A stretch of 46,029 bases of DNA from Acidobacteriota bacterium. GTDB lineage: Bacteria > Acidobacteriota > Polarisedimenticolia > JACPZX01. This document shows, piece after piece, positions 24,291 to 31,313 of this stretch. The translations under genes were made by a program, and so were the position numbers. The stretch's first letter is position 1. Each line of letters opens with the position of its first letter. Location of the stretch: positions 1-46,029 of the forward strand of contig JACPZX010000050.1 in assembly GCA_016195325.1 (NCBI GenBank). Reading direction: 5' to 3'. Under the pieces are notes generated by a model that was not told the DNA's origin, ran no database searches, and saw only the letters and a list, made by a program, of their open reading frames with translations.

Positions 24291-25004
24291 TCACTTCACG
24301 GCGAGGAGCGACGCGACCTTTCGCTTGAGCTCGTCGCCCACGTTCATTCCCTTGTGGACGATGTCATCGGCCCCGAGGCGCTTGAGCTCTTCCCATGCGT
24401 CGCCGTAGAGCTCGGTCTCGTCGCGCGCCGTGAAGATGAGCACGGGGAAGTCCTTGTTGGGAAGCGCCTTGAGGAGGTCCCGTCCGTCCTGTCCGCGAGC
24501 GAGGCTGAGGTCGAGGATCATCAGCACGGGGGACTCCGACTCGAGGACCTTCATCGCCTCTTCCCTCGTGCCGACCGAGACCGTCCGGTACTCGGCTCCC
24601 AGCGCCTCACGCGTGATCTCGGTGAAGTACTTCTGGTCTTCCACCAGGAGGATCACCTTCCGTGCGCCCGCCGGAGGAGCGGGCTTCGCCTCCGGAGCGG
24701 GAGCGAAGGAGTGCCCGCACTTGGGGCAGGTGACCGCCGGGACCGACGAGGTCGCCGCGCCTCGCGCCTTCCTGGTCCGGGAGACGGTGGGAGGATCGAC
24801 GGGGGGCGGGGCGGCGACGGGTTGAGGGGCCGGCGCCGCGGGCTTCTTCGAGTCCCGGGCGACGGTGCGCATCGTCACGGTATCAGGCCGGAAGATCTCC
24901 CACTTCGTGCCGCATTGGCGGCAGGTGAGGCGTCCTCCGCCCTGGGGCACCTTGGTTTCGTCCACGAAGTAGGTCGCGCGGCAGCCGGGACAATGAACGT
25001 TCAA
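24291..25004 (-). CDS. Zinc-ribbon (MJ0042-type) plus response-regulator receiver protein
   Basis: 237 residues. An N-terminal zinc ribbon, MNVHCPGCRATYFVDE with CRQCGTKWEIF (CXXC...CXXC), a proline/alanine linker, a second half-site CPKCGHSF, then a receiver domain (KVILLVEDQKYFTEITREAL; VLMILDLSLARGQDGRDLL; VLIFTARDE; GADDIVHKGMNVGDELKRKV). The phosphoacceptor Asp is in LILDLSL and the conserved Lys in VHKG. No DNA-binding or enzymatic output domain is present, so it likely acts by protein contact, as CheY-like proteins do. No histidine kinase is in the window. Its 3' end faces the small RNA. Confidence 0.85.
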   Translation of the reverse strand: MNVHCPGCRATYFVDETKVPQGGGRLTCRQCGTKWEIFRPDTVTMRTVARDSKKPAAPAPQPVAAPPPVDPPTVSRTRKARGAATSSVPAVTCPKCGHSFAPAPEAKPAPPAGARKVILLVEDQKYFTEITREALGAEYRTVSVGTREEAMKVLESESPVLMILDLSLARGQDGRDLLKALPNKDFPVLIFTARDETELYGDAWEELKRLGADDIVHKGMNVGDELKRKVASLLAVK

Positions 25005-25095
25005 GGATGCTCTCCCGTGGTCGCATCGGCGCGGTTAGAGCCATCGAGCGGGCCGGATCATGTCACCGGGGGGAGAATGAAGCAACCGCCGCCGG

Positions 25096-25125
25096 TTGAA
25101 TGGGGGATGGTGGCCCGCCTATACT
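25096..25125 (+). promoter_or_regulatory. greA promoter
   Basis: TTGAAT (25096-25101), 18-base spacer, TATACT (25120-25125). Predicted start near 25132, about 54 bases before the TTG start at 25186. Confidence 0.7.
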
Positions 25126-25185
25126 GAGCCTTCGGGTCCGGACGCCCGGGAGCGCGCGGTACGCGTTGGGTCCAAGGAGGAGCGC

Positions 25186-25650
25186 TTGAAGATCAAGGCC
25201 AAGCTCGAGGCCGAGGTGAAGGCCCTCGAGCGCGAGCTGCGGGTCGAGCTCCCTCAGGAAATCAAGCGCGCGCTGGCGATGGGTGATCTCAGGGAGAACG
25301 CGGAATACCACGCGGCGCTGGAGCGGCAGTCCTTCGTCAGGGCGAGGATCGGCCAGCTCAGGACGCGCCTCGGCGAGCTCTCCGAAATCCGGATCGAGGA
25401 CATCTCCCACGACAAGGTCGGGCTCGGCTCGGTACTCAAGGTGCTGGACACCCGCGAGGAGAAAGAGCTGACGTACGAGATCGTGCTCTCCGACGAAGCC
25501 GATCCGGCGAATGGCAAGATCTCGATCACGTCGCCCCTCGGTCGCGGCTTCACGGGGCGGGAGCCCGGGGACGAGGTCAACATCCAGGTGCCATCGGGAA
25601 TGCGCACGTACGAGATCCTCTCCCTCAAGACGATCCACGAGAGGGAGTGA
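25186..25650 (+). CDS. greA: Transcript cleavage factor GreA
   Basis: 154 residues from the TTG at 25186, chosen because AAGGAGG sits 5 bases upstream and the product then starts MKIKAKLEAEVKALERELRV, the first helix of the coiled coil. The coiled-coil tip GDLRENAEYHAALE carries the acidic pair that places Mg2+ in the RNA polymerase active site. The C-terminal FKBP-like domain runs from about residue 75 (GSVLKVLDTREEKELTYEIV) to PSGMRTYEILSLKTI. GreA rescues backtracked polymerase. Its 3' end overlaps the convergent glycosyltransferase gene by 26 bases. Confidence 0.93.
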   Translation: MKIKAKLEAEVKALERELRVELPQEIKRALAMGDLRENAEYHAALERQSFVRARIGQLRTRLGELSEIRIEDISHDKVGLGSVLKVLDTREEKELTYEIVLSDEADPANGKISITSPLGRGFTGREPGDEVNIQVPSGMRTYEILSLKTIHERE

Positions 25651-26365
25651 CAGGGCGGAACCGCAGCGCGGCGATCGTCCAGCCGATCTTCACCGCCGCG
25701 CCGATCGATCCCATCACGGTCCCGCTGATCTTCGACCGGCCAATCCTGAGGCGGTACGGGACGGGCACCTCGAGCACCCTCAGCCCCTGCTGGAGCGCCT
25801 TCACCTGCATCTCCACCGTCCACCCGTAGCCCGTGTCGCCCATGTCGAGCCGGCGGAGCGCGTCGACGGAGATCGCGCGGAACGGGCCCAGGTCGCGGAA
25901 TCGGTGTCCGAACATCGCGAGGATCGTCCGGCAGACGATCTCGTTGCCGATCCGCTGGTGGAGTTTCACGGCGCCGCGCGCGGCGAGCGCCCTCTCCCGG
26001 CACCCGAGCACCAGATCGCGGTCCCCCGCGGCGATGGGTCCGACGAGAGCCGGGATCCGCATGGGATCGTCGCTTCGATCGGCGTCGACGAAGACCACGA
26101 TTCGGGTCGAAGGCCAGCTGTCGCGGACGAAACCCAGGCCGCGGAGACAGGCGGCTCCGTACCCGCGGCGGGGCTCGACGGCCACGCTCGCACCCGCGGC
26201 GCGGGCGATCCGCGCGGTGCCGTCCCGGCTGCCGTTGTCGACGACGACCGTCGTCCCGAGCAGCCCCATCGCCGCGAGGTCGGCGAGCACCAGCGGGACG
26301 GCCTCGGCCTCGTCGAGGGCGGGAATGACGACCGCGATGCCGTCGGGTTGAAAGGCCGTGCCCAT
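25625..26365 (-). CDS. GT2 glycosyltransferase, dolichyl-phosphate-mannose-synthase-like
   Basis: 246 residues. IAVVIPALDEAEAVPLVLAD at the start, a nucleotide-sugar site in TTVVVDNGSRDGTARIARAA, the metal motif VVFVDADRSDDP, and a C-terminal part with GYGWTVEMQVKALQQGLRV. It has no membrane helix beyond a weak amphipathic end, so it resembles soluble DPM-synthase-type enzymes that charge a polyprenyl phosphate with a sugar. It stands beside the UbiA-type transferase that acts on a polyprenyl phosphate, but on the opposite strand. Confidence 0.85.
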   Translation of the reverse strand: MGTAFQPDGIAVVIPALDEAEAVPLVLADLAAMGLLGTTVVVDNGSRDGTARIARAAGASVAVEPRRGYGAACLRGLGFVRDSWPSTRIVVFVDADRSDDPMRIPALVGPIAAGDRDLVLGCRERALAARGAVKLHQRIGNEIVCRTILAMFGHRFRDLGPFRAISVDALRRLDMGDTGYGWTVEMQVKALQQGLRVLEVPVPYRLRIGRSKISGTVMGSIGAAVKIGWTIAALRFRPVTPSRGSS

Positions 26366-26418
26366 GCAGTCTCCGAGCGCGCGGACGGGGGCGGCCGCGC
26401 GGCCCCGTGCCCGGTGCG

Positions 26419-26447
26419 TGGCTCATCCGGCGCGTCGTAACTATATT
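26419..26447 (+). promoter_or_regulatory. Possible promoter upstream of the UbiA-family gene
   Basis: A TATATT (26442-26447) in an AT-rich spot, with a poor -35 match TGGCTC (26419-26424) at 17 bases. It lies 63 bases before the ATG. Confidence 0.35.
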
Positions 26448-26509
26448 ACGGCTCGCTTCCACCCCGTTCGAGACGAGGCGCCAAGCGCCGGAGGCGAAGC
26501 CTGGAGATC

Positions 26510-27427
26510 ATGCCGGAGATGACAGCGCCGCGCGTCGCGCGGCTGACGACGGGCGGGGTCGTGTCGGGACTGATCCGCTCGTTCCGCATCCGCCAGTGGG
26601 CGAAGAACGGCGTCATCTTCGCGGCGGTCCTCTTCTCCCACCGCATGGGAAACCCCGGGAGCCTGGAGCGGGCCTTCGCCGCGTTCGGGATCTTCTGCCT
26701 GCTCTCGAGCGCCGTGTACCTCCTGAACGACGTGTTCGACCTCCGGAACGATCGGGTCCACCCGACGAAGCGGTTCCGGCCCATCGCCGCGGGGGAGGTC
26801 CCGCCGCCGCTCGCCCTGGTCGTCGCCTGCGCGCTCGGGATTCTCGCCCTCGGTCTCGCGTACGCGATGGTCCCGGCGTTTGCGCTGGTCGGCGCGGTCT
26901 ATCTCGGCTCCAACGTGCTCTACTCGGTGTGGCTCAAGAGAATCGTCATCGTCGACGTGATGGTGATCTCCATGGGATTCGTGCTGCGGGCCGTCGCGGG
27001 AGGCCTCGCCATCGGGGTGACCGTCTCGGCCTGGCTGATCCTCTGCACGATCCTCCTGTCCCTCTTCCTCGCCCTGTGCAAGAGGCGACAGGAGCTGGTC
27101 CTCCTCGAGGGGGCGACGGAGCACCGGGGGATCCTCAAGGAATACTCCGTCGCGTTCCTCGACCAGATGATCACGATCGTCACCTCGGCGACGCTCCTGG
27201 CGTACGCCTCGTACACGCTCTCGCCCGAGGTGCAGCAGCGCCTCGGCACCGACCGCCTCTACCTGACGGTCCCCTTTGTCATCTACGGGGTCTTCCGGTA
27301 TCTTTACCTCGTCCACAAGCGGGACCTGGGGGGCAGCCCGACCGAGGCGCTCTTCGGAGACCGGCCGCTCCTGATCAACATCCTGCTCTGGAGCGTGGCC
27401 GCGGGCCTGATCCTCTACATGCACTGA
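26510..27427 (+). CDS. UbiA-family polyprenyl-phosphate phosphoribosyltransferase-like
   Basis: 305 residues, about nine membrane helices. The UbiA motif is NDVFDLRNDRVHPTKRFRPI (residues about 73-92) with the paired Asp, and a second aspartate site is near YLGSNVLYSVWLKRIVIVDV. The variant HPTKRFRPIA and SIRxxQWxKN-like start (FRIRQWAKNGVIF) fit the decaprenyl-phosphate phosphoribosyltransferase branch (DprE pathway, Rv3806c-like) better than ubiquinone or heme O enzymes. It would make polyprenyl-phosphoryl-phosphoribose, a pentose donor for envelope polymers. The epimerase genes (dprE1/E2) are not here. Confidence 0.8.
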   Translation: MPEMTAPRVARLTTGGVVSGLIRSFRIRQWAKNGVIFAAVLFSHRMGNPGSLERAFAAFGIFCLLSSAVYLLNDVFDLRNDRVHPTKRFRPIAAGEVPPPLALVVACALGILALGLAYAMVPAFALVGAVYLGSNVLYSVWLKRIVIVDVMVISMGFVLRAVAGGLAIGVTVSAWLILCTILLSLFLALCKRRQELVLLEGATEHRGILKEYSVAFLDQMITIVTSATLLAYASYTLSPEVQQRLGTDRLYLTVPFVIYGVFRYLYLVHKRDLGGSPTEALFGDRPLLINILLWSVAAGLILYMH

Positions 27428-27441
27428 CCAGGTGGCATCCG

Positions 27442-28587
27442 GTGCCGACACAGCGCGCAAGGGTCGCCGTCCTCACGACCGACGTCCCCACGGTCCTCGA
27501 GGACTACTCCCGGCTCGCCCGCCTCGCCGAGTTGGACGCCGTCCTGTCGCGCGATCTTCCCACGCTCATCAAGCTGAACCTCTCCTGGACCAAGTACTTC
27601 CCGGCGTGCTCGTCCGAGCCGTGGCAGGTCGAGGGGGCGGTTCGCGCGCTGCTCGATCTCGGCTACAGGCGCGAGAACCTCACGCCGGTCGAGAACAGGA
27701 CCGTCGTCACCGAGCCCTGGAAGGGGGCCCGCAACAACCGCTGGCTGCAGGTGCTGGACGGCCTTGGCCTGACCTTCCAGCCGCTCACCGAGGTCGAGTG
27801 GACGGTGCACCGGTTCAAGTCGAAGCTTCTGCGCCTGAACCAGATTTTTCCTGACGGCATCGAGATTCCGAAGATGTACGTCGGCCGGCAGATCCTTCAT
27901 CTGCCCACCGTCAAGACGCACGGCCACAGCACGACGACCGGCTCGATCAAGAACGCGTTCGGCGGCCTGCTGAAAGAGGTCCGGCACTACGCGCACAAGC
28001 ACATCCACGAGGTGCTCGCGGACCTCGTGATGATGCAGAAGGAGATTCACCCGGCGATCTTCACGCTGATGGACGGAACCATCGCGGGCGACGGAGCGGG
28101 GCCGCGGACGATGATCCCTCACGTGAAGGACACCCTCCTCGGGGCCGCCGATTCCGTCGCGATCGACTCGGTGGCCGCCCGGCTCATGGGCTTCGATCCG
28201 ATGAAGATCGGCTACCTGAGGATCTGCCACGAGATGGGGCTCGGGGTCGCGGACCCGCGCTTCATCGACGTCGTCGGCGATTCCATCGAGGGGGTGAACT
28301 TCGGCTTCAAGGTCTCCCGCAGCTTCGTCATCTGGGGCGACCAGATGCTGAGGCGAGGACCGCTCCGGTTCCTCGAGAGGATCGCGCTCCATTCGCCGCT
28401 CGTCGTCTGGGCACCGATGGCGTCCAACATCTACCACGACTGGATGTGGTACCCGACCGTGGGGATGAGCCGGATTCGGGCCTACCGGAAGACGAAGTGG
28501 GGGAGGTTCTTCGACGATCGCTACGGCCCGGGCGCCGAAGGAATTCCGGTCGGGTCGCCCGTGACGCACGGGACACCGCAGCGTTGA
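27442..28587 (+). CDS. DUF362 protein
   Basis: 381 residues from the GTG at 27442, 14 bases after the UbiA-family stop. DUF362 hallmarks are LIKLNLSWTKYFPACSSEPW (the KPN-like region), HLPTVKTHGHSTTTGSIKNA, and LMDGTIAGDGAGPRTMIPHV, followed by AIDSVAARLMGFDPMKIGYL. Members often sit beside iron-sulfur or cofactor genes, but here no ferredoxin cysteines are seen. Function is unknown. The end, with HDWMWYPTVGMSRIRAYRKT, is not typical and may be a family-specific cap. The gene is likely co-transcribed with the UbiA-family gene. Confidence 0.82.
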   Translation: MPTQRARVAVLTTDVPTVLEDYSRLARLAELDAVLSRDLPTLIKLNLSWTKYFPACSSEPWQVEGAVRALLDLGYRRENLTPVENRTVVTEPWKGARNNRWLQVLDGLGLTFQPLTEVEWTVHRFKSKLLRLNQIFPDGIEIPKMYVGRQILHLPTVKTHGHSTTTGSIKNAFGGLLKEVRHYAHKHIHEVLADLVMMQKEIHPAIFTLMDGTIAGDGAGPRTMIPHVKDTLLGAADSVAIDSVAARLMGFDPMKIGYLRICHEMGLGVADPRFIDVVGDSIEGVNFGFKVSRSFVIWGDQMLRRGPLRFLERIALHSPLVVWAPMASNIYHDWMWYPTVGMSRIRAYRKTKWGRFFDDRYGPGAEGIPVGSPVTHGTPQR

Positions 28588-28616
28588 TCGACCGGTCCGC
28601 GACGAGCCGGCCGATC

Positions 28617-28645
28617 TTGACTCTCCGGGACCCCCTTCGTAGATT
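28617..28645 (+). promoter_or_regulatory. Promoter of the receiver-DUF4388 gene, leaderless layout
   Basis: TTGACT (28617-28622), 17-base spacer, TAGATT (28640-28645). The ATG is at 28654, only 8 bases after the -10, so the transcript should begin at or next to the start codon; no ribosome-binding site precedes it. Confidence 0.7.
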
Positions 28646-28653
28646 GGCCGCCG

Positions 28654-29649
28654 ATGTCCAAGTCCACGGTGCTGATCGTCGACGACTCGCCTCTCATTCG
28701 TCAGGTCGTGGCTGACGCGTTCCTCCCCTCCGGTTACCGCGTGCTCATGGCCGCCGACGGCGCCGAGGCGCTCCGCAAGATCGCGCAGACCAGCCCCGAC
28801 CTCATCGTCGCCGACATCCTGATGCCGGTCATGGACGGGTGGAAGCTCTGCGAGGAGGTCCGGCGCGCCCCCGAGACGTCGCAGATCCCCTTCATTTTCC
28901 TCACGACGGAGCAGGAGGCGAAGAAGAAGGTCCGAGGCCTCCGGATGGGCGCCGACGACTACCTCACCAAGCCTTTCTCCCGCGAGGAGCTGCTCGCGCG
29001 CGCGGAGATCATCCTCTCCCGCGCTCGGAAGCTGAAGGAGGCGGAGGGGGCGGGAGACATGCTCTCGGGTCACACCCGCCATCTGTCGATGGCGGATCTC
29101 CTCCAGATTCTCAGCCTCAACGGGCGGACCGGGGTCCTCAAGCTGCAGGGGGTCGAGGGGGAGGAGGGGCGGATCTACTTCCGCGAAGGGCGGATCGTCC
29201 ACGCCGCCGTGGGGCGCGTGGCGGGGGAGAAGGCGCTCTTCCGCCTGATGATGTGGCCGGAGACGCGGTTCGTCCTGGAGGACCTTCCCCCGTCCGTCGC
29301 CGAGACGATCGCCGCGACGACTTCCTCGGTGCTCATGGAGGGGTTCACCCACTGGGACGAGCTCCGCAACCTGGCCGACCAGCTTCCGGCCCCGAAGACG
29401 CTCTTCCGCGTGCGCCCTCCTGTGAGCGGGTTCATCGAGCACATCGAGCTGAGCACCGCCGAGCGGGACGTCGTGGGCGCCGTGGAGGGGCACATGGCGC
29501 TCTCGGATCTCCTCGATGCTCTCCCGCACCGGGATCTTGAGACCTACCGCGCGCTCCTCGGACTGATCGACAAGGGGTTCATCGAGCCGACGGAGGACAC
29601 CGTGACGGTCGACACGCAGCCGATGCCCCGGCCGGAAAAGAGTCCCTGA
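28654..29649 (+). CDS. Response regulator with DUF4388 (PATAN) output
   Basis: 331 residues. The receiver (1-125) has VLIVDDSPLIRQVVADAFLP, the phosphoacceptor Asp in LIVADILMPVMDGWKL, TTEQEAKKKVRGLRMGADDY and LTKPFSREELLARAE. A linker helix is followed by DUF4388 (about 140-320): LSMADLLQILSLNGRTGVLK, GRIYFREGRIVHAAVGRVAG, and a helical C-terminal part. PATAN modules are thought to carry signals to motility or polar complexes. No DNA-binding domain is present. A promoter with almost no leader lies directly before it. Confidence 0.9.
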   Translation: MSKSTVLIVDDSPLIRQVVADAFLPSGYRVLMAADGAEALRKIAQTSPDLIVADILMPVMDGWKLCEEVRRAPETSQIPFIFLTTEQEAKKKVRGLRMGADDYLTKPFSREELLARAEIILSRARKLKEAEGAGDMLSGHTRHLSMADLLQILSLNGRTGVLKLQGVEGEEGRIYFREGRIVHAAVGRVAGEKALFRLMMWPETRFVLEDLPPSVAETIAATTSSVLMEGFTHWDELRNLADQLPAPKTLFRVRPPVSGFIEHIELSTAERDVVGAVEGHMALSDLLDALPHRDLETYRALLGLIDKGFIEPTEDTVTVDTQPMPRPEKSP

Positions 29650-30572
29650 GCTCTCGCGCCGCGACCACCGCCGCGCTCGCCTGCGCCATCGTCGCCGTCT
29701 CATGGGGGTCGATCCTCGCCCGCCTCTGCGTCGCCGGGCCTCTCGGCATCGCCTTCTGGCGGCTGATCCTCTCGACGGCGCTCGTGGCGCCCCTCGCCAT
29801 CCGGGAGTCCCGCCGCGCGCCGCGGCCCATCCCGCGCCGCGCGTGGCTCCCGATTCTCCTTGCGGGGAGCCTGCTGGCGCTCCACTTCGCGACGTGGATC
29901 GCCTCGCTCCGCTACACGAGCGTCGGCGCGTCCGTCCTGCTCGTCTCCACCCAGCCGATCTTCGGCATCGCCCTCTCCCGGGTCTTCCTCCGGGAGTCGG
30001 CCTCGCGAGCGACCGTCGCCGGCGTGCTCGTCTCGCTCGCCGGCACCGCGCTCATCGCGGGCGGTGATCTCGCCCTCGGCCCGGCGCACCTCCTCGGCGA
30101 CCTCCTCGCGCTCGCGGGAGCGTTCTTCGCCGCAGCCTATTTTCTGATCGGGCGGACGGTCCGCGAGCGCGTGGCGTTCGGGACGTACCTGACCGGCGTC
30201 TACGGCGCGGGGGCCTGCTGTCTCCTCGCCGCGGCGCTCGCCGCGGGGGAGCTCGACCGCGCCGCGCTCGGCGCCGACTGGCCGTGGTACCTGCTGATGG
30301 CCGCGGGCCCAGGCGTCCTCGGCCACGGCCTCCTCAACTGGTCGGTGCGGCGCGTCCGCGCGTACGTCGTGAGCGCCGCCCTCCTCGGGGAGCCCGTCCT
30401 CGCGACGCTCTACGCCTGGGTGATCTTCGGCGAGCGTCCCGGCGCCGCGCTCGCGGGGGGCGGGGCGCTCGTGGTCCTCGGGCTGATCGCGGTGCTCCGG
30501 GCCATGCTCCGGGAGGAAGCCGACGAGCCCGAAAATCGGAATCCCGCGGAGGGGCGCCCTCCCCGGCTTTGA
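29646..30572 (+). CDS. EamA/DMT-family transporter
   Basis: About 308 residues if translation starts at the CTG at 29646, which overlaps the preceding stop (CTGA) and gives the normal length with ten membrane helices (first one LACAIVAVSWGSILARLCVA). The first standard start in frame is a GTG at 29784; it would lose the first one to two helices. Two EamA repeats are visible, with conserved ends RYTSVGASVLLVSTQPIFGI and AYVVSAALLGEPVLATLYAW. Members export amino acids or other small metabolites; the substrate is unknown. Confidence 0.82.
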   Translation: MSSRAATTAALACAIVAVSWGSILARLCVAGPLGIAFWRLILSTALVAPLAIRESRRAPRPIPRRAWLPILLAGSLLALHFATWIASLRYTSVGASVLLVSTQPIFGIALSRVFLRESASRATVAGVLVSLAGTALIAGGDLALGPAHLLGDLLALAGAFFAAAYFLIGRTVRERVAFGTYLTGVYGAGACCLLAAALAAGELDRAALGADWPWYLLMAAGPGVLGHGLLNWSVRRVRAYVVSAALLGEPVLATLYAWVIFGERPGAALAGGGALVVLGLIAVLRAMLREEADEPENRNPAEGRPPRL

Positions 30573-30597
30573 CGAACCCCCGTCACCGCCTCATATT
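30569..30597 (+). promoter_or_regulatory. Promoter of the HAMP protein gene
   Basis: TTGACG (30569-30574), 17-base spacer, CATATT (30592-30597), overlapping the end of the transporter gene. Predicted leader about 47 bases, with AGGAGG before the ATG. Confidence 0.6.
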
Positions 30598-30650
30598 CGC
30601 GCCCGTCGCCTCCGGCAGGGTGGGCGGTGAGGTGACAGGAGGATCCGTGG

Positions 30651-31301
30651 ATGTCTGATCCCGCGCCGAACCTGTCGGACAGCCCTGGCCCCCGCCCGTA
30701 CAGCGCCCGCCGCGTTCTCGGGCGCCCCGCCGATCAGTTCCGAACGACCCTCGTCCCGACGCTCGGGGCGGCCGTGCTGCTCGTCCTCCTCATCTCCGCC
30801 GTCCATCAGATCAACCTCGTCCGCGTCCACGAGCTGTCGGAGACGAACCCCGCGTTCGCGGACGTTCTCGAGGCGCAGCAGATCGCGATGGAGACGACGC
30901 TCACGATCGGCGCGGTCTTCTACGTCTTCGGCCTCCTCGCCATCGGGCTCGTCCACTCCGGCCGGCTGATGGGCGCTCTCTTCGCGATCGAGCGCCGCCT
31001 CCGCCGCATCGGGGAGGGGGACCTCACGACGGCGCTGCGGCTCCGCAGGGGGGACTACTTCCAGGACATCACGGAGACCTTCAACACCGCGACGGGAGAG
31101 CTGCGCCGGCAGGCCGGGCAGGATCTCGCGGACGTCGACGACCTGCTCTCGGTCCTCGACCGCTCGCCGAACGCCGGTCCGCTGCGCGACGGCCTGAGGG
31201 CCACGCTGATGGAGATGCGGGATCGCAAGCGCCGTCTCCTCCGCATCGCGGACGACCACACCCGGAGCCACCTGAGGCTCGTCGAGCCGGGGGTTCGCTG
31301 A
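30651..31301 (+). CDS. Membrane protein with HAMP domain and no output domain
   Basis: 216 residues. Two membrane helices (TLVPTLGAAVLLVLLISAV and IGAVFYVFGLLAIGLVHSG) flank a short periplasmic loop of about 40 residues, then a HAMP-like segment (LFAIERRLRRIGEGDLTTAL) and a charged coiled helix to the end. No kinase, cyclase or chemoreceptor domain follows. It may pass a conformational signal to a partner protein. It has AGGAGG before the ATG and its own promoter. Confidence 0.75.
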   Translation: MSDPAPNLSDSPGPRPYSARRVLGRPADQFRTTLVPTLGAAVLLVLLISAVHQINLVRVHELSETNPAFADVLEAQQIAMETTLTIGAVFYVFGLLAIGLVHSGRLMGALFAIERRLRRIGEGDLTTALRLRRGDYFQDITETFNTATGELRRQAGQDLADVDDLLSVLDRSPNAGPLRDGLRATLMEMRDRKRRLLRIADDHTRSHLRLVEPGVR

Positions 31302-31313
31302 GAGCGAGCCCCG

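Noticed and set aside
24184-24408. A 74-codon open frame on the plus strand from the ATG at 24184
   Set aside because: Its start lies in the hairpin, it runs through the terminator and into the antisense of the receiver gene, and it has no ribosome-binding site.
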